Assembly (NCBI RefSeq): GCF_000227465.1
Contig: NC_016047.1
Location: forward strand, 4,010,857-4,074,856
Length of the DNA: 64,000 nucleotides
Direction of reading: 5' to 3'
From: Bacillus spizizenii TU-B-10
Lineage (GTDB): Bacteria; Bacillota; Bacilli; Bacillales; Bacillaceae
Within the stretch, counting starts at the first letter, position 1, and every line of letters starts with the position of its first letter. This document shows, one piece after another, positions 1-7,300 of the stretch. The position numbers were made by a program, and so were the translations under genes. The notes beneath the pieces were generated by a model. The model did not search any database. It saw only the letters and a list, made by a program, of their open reading frames with translations, and had not been told where the DNA came from.

Positions 1-780
1 CGGGTTTGTGTCATTAATGCCAAGCTGCAACATAAAATAATCCCCCGGCTTAATATACTTCAAGATCGCCTCCAGCTGTCCATCATTTCGAAACCCTCTC
101 GCAATCTGCCCGCCGGACGCCATGTTTCTCACTTGGAAGGTGTGTTTGTCGATATAGTGAGGCAGCATCTGCCCCCAGCCCGCCTGCTTGCTGCTGTTGA
201 GCGGATAATAATTGCACACCGTCGAATCGCCGCCGACATAAATGGTTCGATTCGTCACAGGCTGATCAGACAATTTCTTGATTTTCAAAGCGCTGAGCGT
301 AAAAGCGGTGCCTGCCTTCCCCTCTGTCACCAGCAGATTCAGCTGCCCGTCGGTGACAGGAATTTGGAACGTATCCTCCGCACCGTCCCCCGTCATATTG
401 ATGACCTGAAACACACCCTCCGCCGCCACACTGGCCCTTGCCGTATTGCCAAGCGTCACCTTTACCTCATAAAGGCCGTTCGGAAGATCCACATGAAACG
501 TGTTGTCGCTTTTCGTCCCATACGCCAAAAACTGAACCGCATCACTCTTCACACCAGTCCCGGATGCCGCCACATCCTTCATATTCTCCGGCGTCTGAAA
601 ACCGTAGCCCTTTGACGGGTCATAACGCTCAGACGCCCTGACACCAATGTAACCAGGCTCAACTGAACCGCTCCCAAAGTCAAACTGATACACCTTCGGC
701 TCCGCCGCCTTCACACTCTCAATCCCGCCGAAACATAATATCAACATCATCACAAAAACCGCAGCCATCCATTTTCTCAT
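1..780 (-). CDS. yxiM: Secreted rhamnogalacturonan acetylesterase-like SGNH hydrolase (5' part; gene runs off the window)
   Basis: The reverse strand reads open from an ATG at 780 to the window edge, giving 260 residues. Residues 1-26 are a signal peptide (MRKWM..., hydrophobic core, cleavage near VKAA). A beta-sandwich-like N-terminal domain follows (about 30-170), then SGNH hydrolase blocks: GDST at 184-187 (nucleophile Ser), ASGGQ near 221-225 and GINDT at 254-258. This order is that of family CE12 rhamnogalacturonan acetylesterases, which deacetylate pectin side regions outside the cell. The C-terminal Asp-His block lies beyond the window. AGGAGGAG sits just upstream of the ATG and decides the start. 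It resembles B. subtilis YxiM, recalled from memory; the substrate is inferred from the family. It is transcribed divergently from the padR gene. Confidence 0.8.
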   Translation of the reverse strand, partial: MRKWMAAVFVMMLILCFGGIESVKAAEPKVYQFDFGSGSVEPGYIGVRASERYDPSKGYGFQTPENMKDVAASGTGVKSDAVQFLAYGTKSDNTFHVDLPNGLYEVKVTLGNTARASVAAEGVFQVINMTGDGAEDTFQIPVTDGQLNLLVTEGKAGTAFTLSALKIKKLSDQPVTNRTIYVGGDSTVCNYYPLNSSKQAGWGQMLPHYIDKHTFQVRNMASGGQIARGFRNDGQLEAILKYIKPGDYFMLQLGINDTNP

Positions 781-796
781 CAAGACTCCTCCTCTA

Positions 797-810
797 TGAA
801 AACGTATACA
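797..810 (-). promoter_or_regulatory. Candidate cre (CcpA) site in the yxiM leader
   Basis: On the reverse strand the site reads TGTATACGTTTTCA, matching 13 of 14 positions of the cre consensus TGWAANCGNTNWCA. It lies 17 nt upstream of the yxiM ATG, so it would act as a roadblock or cover the start region. Carbon-catabolite control would suit a pectin-degrading enzyme. This is a sequence match only. Confidence 0.45.
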
Positions 811-820
811 TTAATGCATA

Positions 821-873
821 CTCGGTGATTGTTTCTTTATGATGACTGAATGCAGAAAAAAATGGCGTTGACA
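821..873. repeat. About 50-bp repeat, copy A (upstream of padR)
   Basis: This stretch, starting CTCGGTGATTGTTTCTTTA, recurs in the same orientation at 2838-2890 with about six differences. Here it abuts and supplies the -35 region of the padR promoter. In copy B it is fused to a yxxF 3' fragment. Both copies can be read on the reverse strand as similar peptides containing IxKKQSP, so it may be a scrap of an old gene. Confidence 0.75.
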
Positions 874-927
874 AACAGAAAGGAAGATTTTATTATATCA
901 ATAGTTGATATATCATTTATTGATATA
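868..927 (+). promoter_or_regulatory. padR promoter with overlapping inverted-repeat operator
   Basis: A TTGACA (868-873), a 17-nt spacer and TATTAT (891-896) form a near-consensus sigma-A promoter. From 894 to 912 runs a perfect 8-bp inverted repeat, TATATCAA-TAG-TTGATATA. A second, overlapping repeat TATATCA-N5-TGATATA lies at 909-927. The first overlaps the -10 and both cover the start site, the expected geometry for autorepression by the PadR protein encoded just downstream. The role is inferred; the promoter and repeats are read directly. Confidence 0.7.
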
Positions 928-944
928 GGAAATGAGGTGACCAC

Positions 945-1280
945 TTGCCAAAGCAACGTCCGCAGGAAATGGATCAGCTTACCGATCCAGCCTATTATAT
1001 TGTCTTAACATTGCTGGAACCAAAACACGGATATTCGATCATGCAAGAGATTGAAGACATGACCGATGACTCCTTCACGATCGGCCCGGCTACCTTATAT
1101 ACATTGTTAAAGAAATTACTGCAAGAAGAGATCATTGAGCTTGTCAACAATGACAACCCGCGCCGCAAAGTGTACCAAACCACACGAAGCGGCCAAGAAT
1201 TACTGAAAAAAGAAATTCATCGCAGAAAATGGATGGCTGAACACGGAGAACGCGCTTTTCAACAATTGAAAGGGGACTAG
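945..1280 (+). CDS. PadR-family transcriptional regulator
   Basis: 111 residues, the usual size of a one-domain PadR regulator. A winged helix-turn-helix covers roughly residues 12-85, with the typical LEPKHGYSIMQEIE and GPATLYTLLKKL stretches; a short C-terminal helix would dimerise. It starts at TTG 945, after an AATGAGGTGA Shine-Dalgarno. The promoter carries two overlapping inverted repeats, so autorepression is likely. The next gene begins 20 nt downstream and encodes a DUF2812 membrane protein. PadR plus DUF2812 or DUF1700 partners are a common two-gene unit in Firmicutes, often linked to envelope stress or drug response. The effector is unknown. Confidence 0.85.
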   Translation: MPKQRPQEMDQLTDPAYYIVLTLLEPKHGYSIMQEIEDMTDDSFTIGPATLYTLLKKLLQEEIIELVNNDNPRRKVYQTTRSGQELLKKEIHRRKWMAEHGERAFQQLKGD

Positions 1281-1299
1281 TCATGAAACAGAAAAATAT

Positions 1300-1839
1300 A
1301 TGATGTCTGAAGGATTGGCGTTTTCAGAGGAAAAGGATATGAAGAGACTAAGTGATATGGCCAGCAAAGGCTGGGTGCTCGATTCATTTGCGTTTATGGG
1401 GTATAAACTTAGAAAAGCTGAACCGCGGAATTTGATTTACAGCTTAGACTATCGTGCCGTCAATGATGACAGCATGGATGAATACCTTGACATATTCGAA
1501 AATGCTGGATGGGAGCATGTTTGTTCTGAATACACCACACATATCTTTGTCGCTGCACCCGGAACGAAGCCGATTTACTCCGACCGTTCAACCATGATTG
1601 ATAAATACAAACAAAGTGAATATACCCTTCGCTATATCACATTGTTTATGCTCTGTCTTACTGCGGCTTTCACTGTCATCAGGAGTATGCTTTTTTCTGC
1701 TGAAGCTACCGTACTTCATAACACCATACACATCCTTTTTATCTTTCTCATCGCCATTACTATTCCGGCTTCCCTCACTTACGCAGCCGCTGTCTTCAGA
1801 ATTTGGCGAGTCAAACGCAGAAACCCCAACCTTGAGTGA
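1300..1839 (+). CDS. DUF2812 membrane protein, partner of PadR; 5' end apparently frameshifted
   Basis: 179 residues from the first usable in-frame ATG. Residues 1-90 form a DUF2812-type soluble domain (KRLSDMASKGWVLDSFAF, then LEDIFENAGWEHV-like sequence); two hydrophobic helices follow at about 104-126 and 143-165, with a basic tail. The SD (AAAGGGGA) sits before an ATG at 1283 whose frame closes after six codons (MKQKNI, stop). One extra A in the A-run at 1290-1294 would make MKQKKYMMSEG and join the frames. So the gene has either a one-base deletion or a sequencing error, or it starts at 1300/1303 without a good SD. The stop codon lies inside the terminator hairpin. Function unknown; probably acts with the PadR regulator. 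Confidence 0.7.
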   Translation: MMSEGLAFSEEKDMKRLSDMASKGWVLDSFAFMGYKLRKAEPRNLIYSLDYRAVNDDSMDEYLDIFENAGWEHVCSEYTTHIFVAAPGTKPIYSDRSTMIDKYKQSEYTLRYITLFMLCLTAAFTVIRSMLFSAEATVLHNTIHILFIFLIAITIPASLTYAAAVFRIWRVKRRNPNLE

Positions 1840-1858
1840 AGGCTGGGGTTTTGCTTTT
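1822..1858. terminator. Bidirectional terminator between DUF2812 gene and secreted-protein gene
   Basis: AACCCCAACCTT pairs with AAGGCTGGGGTT across a 5-nt loop (one mismatch) and is followed by TTTTGCTTTTT. The two convergent genes end within or next to it. Confidence 0.75.
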
Positions 1859-2292
1859 TAATAAAGAGAAGCGAATGTATAATTAATCGTTTTTTTAGTT
1901 CCTGTATTACTGAATTTAAATCTGTATTTTGTTTTATAGCTCTTAGATGCTTTACTGTAGCTCAAGTTGGTATAACCCTTTTTCTTTGCATAAAAAGTTT
2001 TAATGGTTTTCCATCCTTTACTTGTCTTCTGTTGCATCTCGGCTTTTATATTCCCGCTTCCAGATCCGTTTGCATTAATGCTTGCATTCGTTCCTTGACC
2101 TGAATAAAAAATCTGAAATGTAGGTGAGTACGTATAGTTTTTGAATGAGCCTGAATGGTAATGGGTAGTCCAAATACTGCCTCTTTTCACCCAATCTTTT
2201 GCTTGTGCTTTGTTATCAGCAAGATCAATAGCTGTAAAGCTTGTCAAGGCGATAACAAAAGATGCGAATGTCATGATCAATTTCTTTTTCAT
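1858..2292 (-). CDS. Small secreted protein of unknown function
   Basis: 144 residues. A Sec signal peptide covers about residues 1-30 (MKKK, hydrophobic core, then NKAQA before KDW). The mature protein of about 113 residues is rich in Ser, Tyr, Thr, Lys and Gly, with alternating polar and aromatic residues typical of an all-beta extracellular domain; it has no Cys and no obvious catalytic motif. SD AGGAGGAATTGC precedes the ATG. It stands alone between the PadR pair and the wapA block, in the variable part of the window, so it is likely accessory. I do not recognise the family; a secreted toxin, matrix or wall-binding role cannot be told apart from sequence alone. Confidence 0.75.
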   Translation of the reverse strand: MKKKLIMTFASFVIALTSFTAIDLADNKAQAKDWVKRGSIWTTHYHSGSFKNYTYSPTFQIFYSGQGTNASINANGSGSGNIKAEMQQKTSKGWKTIKTFYAKKKGYTNLSYSKASKSYKTKYRFKFSNTGTKKTINYTFASLY

Positions 2293-2357
2293 TATGCAAT
2301 TCCTCCTACTCTATTGTAGTTCTTTATTCATCTTTAATTATGATAATTGTGATCAAA

Positions 2358-2406
2358 AAAAGATGCATCCTTCTAAAATACTAAATTATGACGATAAAAG
2401 ATGCAT
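2358..2406. repeat. Paired 11-bp direct repeat AAAAGATGCAT upstream of the secreted-protein gene
   Basis: AAAAGATGCAT occurs at 2358-2368 and 2396-2406, 38 bp apart start to start, about 65 bp upstream of the ATG of the reverse-strand secreted protein. The arrangement fits a pair of regulator half-sites but is short and AT-rich, so chance is possible. The rest of the 270-bp gap (2293-2563) shows no gene. Confidence 0.35.
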
Positions 2407-2507
2407 TTCCCATATACAGTGACTATAGACTCATTTCTTTAGGTTCATTTCTCAAAGTGATATACGCTATGGGGAATCTGTATCGAAAGTACATTTGGAA
2501 ATAAAAT

Positions 2508-2536
2508 AAAAGCAGCTGTTGAAAACAGCTGCTTTT
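2508..2536. terminator. Rho-independent terminator downstream of the yxxF fragment
   Basis: AAAAGCAGCTGTT and AACAGCTGCTTTT form a perfect 13-bp stem with a GAA loop and A/T runs on both sides. It would end reverse-strand transcripts coming through the immunity genes and yxxF fragment. Confidence 0.85.
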
Positions 2537-2563
2537 ATCATTTCGATATTCTTTTCATCAGGC

Positions 2564-2920
2564 CTATATTTGAGAATTCTCAGCAACCACATCCGCCTTC
2601 CCACGCCTCCTGACAAGCGTCAAAGCCATGCCCGCAAAGATCATTACGATGCCTAGTGTTTGATAGAGGTCTGGGCGGAAACCCGTAAAGACGGTATCGA
2701 GTACGATTGCGACAGCCGAGTCGAGGAAGACAATAATTGAAATAAATTTTGTTGATAAGAATCGCAAACTGTCAAAAAACAGCAAATAGACAATACCAGT
2801 ATGGATGATACCGGTAGATACCACCATGATCCAGTTCCTCGGAGATTGTTTCTTTACGATGGCTGAAGGCAGAAAAAAATTGCGTTGAAGAATAAAAATG
2901 AGGTGGGGGGTCTCAAGCAA
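2564..2920 (-). pseudogene. 3' fragment of a second yxxF copy (EamA transporter), fused to unrelated 5' sequence
   Basis: The last ~85 codons (from GNWIMVVSTGIIHTG-like sequence to LTLVRRRGKADVVAE) match the C-terminus of the full-length YxxF encoded at 11491-12426, with about 10% DNA difference. The homology runs 2579-2837 and breaks off near CCAGTTCCT. Upstream of the break the frame continues through the 50-bp repeat copy B, so the 118 codons are a chimera. Only the last three of ten membrane helices remain, so transport activity is very unlikely. The fragment lies on the far side of wapA from the parent gene, in the same orientation. It therefore forms a direct repeat around the toxin block. 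Confidence 0.85.
2838..2890. repeat. About 50-bp repeat, copy B (joined to the yxxF fragment)
   Basis: CTCGGAGATTGTTTCTTTACGATG and on to GCGTTGA matches 821-873. It begins exactly where homology to yxxF stops, so it marks a recombination joint. Confidence 0.75.
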
Positions 2921-2931
2921 AAAGGGGAAAA

Positions 2932-3282
2932 TCAGTGTGACTTCTTGTCACACTTGATCACATCCCATCCTCCACAATAGAAACTCATTTGGTTTTCTTG
3001 ATCATACACATAATAGCGAAGCCTTTCCCATTGATCGTCAGTCGGTAAAATCTCAAATTCAACCCATTCGATGGATTCAAGGTCATCCAGCTTCGATGCA
3101 CTGATGTCATCAAACCGCAAATGAATGTCACAGGTTTGAGCTGAGAGTTTTAATTCAAACACAGGAATATGAATATAACGATCATCTTCTTTCATATAGA
3201 AAGAAAACTCTTTTAATGTATATGGACCCGTATCCGCATCAGAAAGATGCTTTTTCAATTTCTCGTATTGTGTAATATTCAA
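2932..3282 (-). CDS. Small acidic protein downstream of wapA, possible second or orphan immunity protein
   Basis: A perfect AGGAGG (3290-3295) sits 7 nt upstream of a TTG at 3282, giving a 116-residue protein beginning LNITQYEKLKKHL. The same frame is open about 19 codons further but without an SD. The sequence is acidic, has no signal peptide or membrane helix, and alternates strands and short helices (LKEFSFYMKEDDRYIHI, WVEFEILPTDDQWERLRYYV). It is the second gene after wapA on the same strand, 89 bp beyond the candidate cognate immunity gene. In B. subtilis such positions often hold extra immunity genes. I do not recognise the family; the role is inferred from position only. Confidence 0.65.
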   Translation of the reverse strand: MNITQYEKLKKHLSDADTGPYTLKEFSFYMKEDDRYIHIPVFELKLSAQTCDIHLRFDDISASKLDDLESIEWVEFEILPTDDQWERLRYYVYDQENQMSFYCGGWDVIKCDKKSH

Positions 3283-3371
3283 ATGGATTCCTCCTATTTG
3301 TATGTTCCATCTAAATTTCTCACTTTCACTGCTTACCAAATTTGATGAGTCTACTTGTTGAGCATCCCCTT

Positions 3372-4250
3372 TTATAAGCTTTGATTATTTAACAGAAAAA
3401 GCTTATTATTATGATCAATTCCTGCAACCTTATCTTTATAGGAAGCTACTTGTGTAAAACATAGACTTTCTCCATTGTTTTCATTTGAAATTTTTTGTTC
3501 TACATAATTTTGCATGTCATTCGTCTTGAATACTTTTTCAATATTGTAAGAGTCATCATCACGACTGAAAAGATAAATAGATGATCCATTTTTGATGCAT
3601 GAACTACACTCTATTCCAACCTCAACTCTTTCTAATGTTTCTCCAAGTAAATTCAATTTTTGTAAATAATCTTCACCCATCGATCTGTAATACAAATAGA
3701 TGGCATCCTCACTTACAAAAGTAGAAAAATATTGGTCAATCACATAAGAACTAACACCGTGGAAATACAATTCATATTTTCCATTTTTCAAAACGAATTT
3801 ATTAATCCCTCTCGTGCTTATTTCCTGATCAACGCATGAAAATATACCCGTTTCATCATAGCCGACCCATAAATTCTTATTTTGATCTATTATCATTGAA
3901 TTAATGTATCGCCCCGCATAAAAAGATTGATGGAATCCTTCAATCGGATTCCACAAATATATATTGGGTTCAACGTCTCTAACACTATCCTCGTACTCTT
4001 TATCAATTAAAAACAAGAATGAATCATCAACTTTTTGTACATTTATGACTTGTTCGTTTGTTTGTATGCTAAAGCTATTTAAGAATCGTCCATCAGTGTT
4101 ACAGTAGAGAACAATATGATTTATATATTTAGCACCATAATCGATTTCCTTTTTAGTCAATACAATTATTTCTGATTCAGTCATCGATAGTAATACTGTA
4201 TCTTCCTCATTTACTTCGACATTCAAATCTCTAAATTTTAGTTCATGCAT
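3372..4250 (-). CDS. Candidate WapA immunity protein with beta-propeller-like repeats
   Basis: Start chosen at ATG 4250 ([13 protein letters not shown]) because GAAAGGA lies 8 nt upstream; an in-frame ATG further up lies directly on the SD. 292 residues, no signal peptide, cytosolic. The chain shows repeated short strands with a propeller look: [103 protein letters not shown] is typical of regulator-type propeller blades. It begins 64 bp after the wapA stop, on the same strand, where the 168 immunity gene wapI sits, but it does not look like that protein. Neutralising the WapA C-terminal domain is inferred from position. Confidence 0.7.
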
Positions 4251-4314
4251 AGATGACATCCTTTCTATTTTTAAAAAGGAAGAAAGAATCATCCCTCTTC
4301 CTTTTATTCACTTT

Positions 4315-7300
4315 TTAATAAGGGTAACTCGTTACAACATACCTTCCAGACTTAACAACCTTTACAGTATAAGTATGCCTACCATTCGTTTTTCTTCCAA
4401 TAGGCTTTTTAAACTTCTTAAAGTGAACTGTTCTACCATCTTTTTGGACGTATGCCGGTCTAGTTCTTGCTGTTGCCTTAGTTGTTCTTCTTAAAGTTTT
4501 AGCACTTCTAAACTTGCTTTTTGGTTGCCCATTTGGCATTCGTGCCTTCGACTTAGGACCATGATCTTTTTTGATATGTTTCCAGTTGAAATTTTTACCT
4601 GATTTCGCAAATCTATAAACTCTCTTAGCACCCTTAAATATCTTCCCAGGCCCAAAGTTAGAAGCAGCCGCCCAAGCAGCACCTTTCCATCCTTTACCTG
4701 ATTTATATGCCTTGTACCCATCATAGGCTGCAAACCCGGCATTTACCACAAGCCAAACCCAATGCCCATCCGGATCAACATTCATCACCGGGTTATTATT
4801 TCCATAAGCATACCCATTCTGATCCAATGAATCTCCGTCGCTACCCGGGTCTGGGTCGAGCGATAGGAATACGCCGTTTCTTGGCTCGTAGTAGCGGGCC
4901 ATGAGATAGTACAGGCCGGTTTCTTCGTCATATTGGTAGCCTGCGTAACGGTAGCGGTTATCTTTTACTTCGTCGCTTGCTTCGGTTTTTGTTGGATTTC
5001 CCCATGCATCGTACTGATATTTGGCAAGAGTTTTTCCAGAGCTGTCTGAGATCGCGATGACGTCGCCGTGTGCGTTGTAGTGATAGAAATATTTCTTGCC
5101 ATTCTCTGTGTAGGATAACAGCTGGCCGCTGTCCCCGTACGTGTACGATTTTGTGACTTTGTTGTCCGCGTCTGTTTCATACAAGACGTTCAAGCTGTCT
5201 CCGTCGTAGAAGTAGTTCGTGACGTTTCCGTTGACGGTTTTTTGGATTCTGTTTCCTTTCTCGTCATACTTATATGTTGCGAATGGCTTGTCTTCGCCTT
5301 TTTTTGTAACGGCTGTCAGGTTATCTTCCGCATCCCACGTATATGTGAATTTGCCGTCGGATGTGCGGTTGCCGTTTTTATCGTAAGAGATGCTTTCATC
5401 ATTGACTTTTGTCAGCTGGTTCATGATGTTGAAGGAAGCGTTCACCGTTTTGCTTGAGCCGTCTTTTACAGTTGTAACGGTTTTCCGGTTCCCGAATCCA
5501 TCATATGTGTATTCAATGACAGTACCGTCTTCATGGGTTTCTTTGACAAGCTGATTCAGCTTCCCATACTCATATTGCACCTTGCCGCTTGCTGAGCTGT
5601 TTATCGTTGTGCGATTGCCGTTGGCGTCATATTCATAGCTTTCTGTCAGAATGCTTCCGCCGTTTTTGTCGCCGATATGCAGCGAGCTTACAAGGTTTCT
5701 TTCGTCATAAGAAAAACTTGTTCCGCCACCGTTGCCTGTAATAAAGGTTTGGACGTTGCCATTTTCATCATAATCAAATGAATAGGAAGATGTACTGTCT
5801 TTCATCTCAATCATTTGATCCAGTTTGTTATACGTAAATTGATTCGTTCCTTTTTGATCCCCATGGCTCCATGAGAAGGTTTTCAGCTTATCGGAGTCAC
5901 TAGGATATGTCCAAGTTTGGCTGCCGCCGCGGTCAGTCAATTCGGTTAAACGGTTTTTGTTGTCAAATGTCCGTTTCTTTGTGGTGTTCTGCTCTTTATT
6001 GACGACTGACGTTTCATTTCCATTTTTGTCATACGTGAAATTGTACTTTTCTGTACCGTTATATGATTTTGATTTCACCCGGTCTGTTCCATCATAAGAA
6101 AGAGACACTTCGTTGCCATTCGGTGAAATGGTTTTGGTCAGGTTGCTGTTGGCATCATATTCGCTTGCTAACACATTGCCGAGAGGGTCAGTTGTTTTGA
6201 CAAGCTTGCCCATGACATCATATTCGTATTTATAGGTTTGATCTGCTCCCGCCCGGATGGTTTTGCTTACCTCATTGCCTTCCTTATCATAGCTGTGAAG
6301 GATAGAAGTGCCGTTGGAGAGCGTCATGTTTGTCAATTGGTCTGCCTGATCATACGTATAGGTTGTTTTTTCACCTTTTGCATCCGTTTCAGCTGTTTTC
6401 TTACCAGTTTCATCGTAATCAGTTGAAGTGGAGAAACCTAGTTCGTCCTCTTCCTTGGTCACATAGTTACCATTACTGTCATACGTGCTTTTTGTCAGAA
6501 GGCTTCCTTCAATCAGGCGGATATCATCAAACCAGACTGTTCCTGTCGCACTCTTTTGGAACAGAATGCTGATATCGACTTTATTGATCGGCTTTGTTTT
6601 TGGTATAACGACAGCTGCCCGGTTCCATTCCTGTGTTCCAGAAGGGAATTTGGCATTGTATACACCTGTGCTGCCGTCCGCGTAAGTGACATTAGCCTGC
6701 AGAGAATAGTCTTTTTCATCTGTAAATTTGACGCTGCTGGCTTTCGACATTCCTGTCAGTGTGAGATAAACTGGTTTGTCGTTTGCGTTTTGCCCTAAGA
6801 CAACGGTTTGTTTTGTTACTGATCCGGCTTGGGACGCACTGGTCCGGGCAGCTTTTAATGATACGTCATCATTAAAGCCTTCCTCAGAATCAACGGAGGC
6901 CCCGCTTACGCTCCAGTTTTCCGTTGCTGCTGTGAAACTGCTGTTTTGAACTGGGTTATAGCTTGACGAAACTTCGCCTTTTTCCAGCTGGACTTCACCA
7001 AACCATGCTTTTCCTTTGCCATCTTTATCTCTATGATCGACTTCCATGTACACAACAGCTTTTCCTGCATTTGCCGGAGTCGTAAAAGTGATTTGCCGTT
7101 TTGTCCAGTCATTTTTTCCGGCTAATGCACTGTATTCATTGTGAATCCATTGAATTCGTTTTTGATCTTTGTCTCGCAAATCAATGTTAAAGTAGGCTCT
7201 TGATTTCGCTAGATCTGTTTTGATTTTCCCGCTTAATGTATAGGTTGTATTCGGCTCCAGCTCAACTGTTTGAGTCGCTGACGAATACCCGTGATCTGTT

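Noticed and set aside
133..615. Forward 160-codon frame
   Set aside because: It is antisense to yxiM, whose signal peptide and SGNH motifs are clear; no SD.
2564..2920. Short functional EamA-type transporter
   Set aside because: Only the C-terminal three helices of YxxF remain and the N-terminus comes from unrelated sequence; treated as a fragment.
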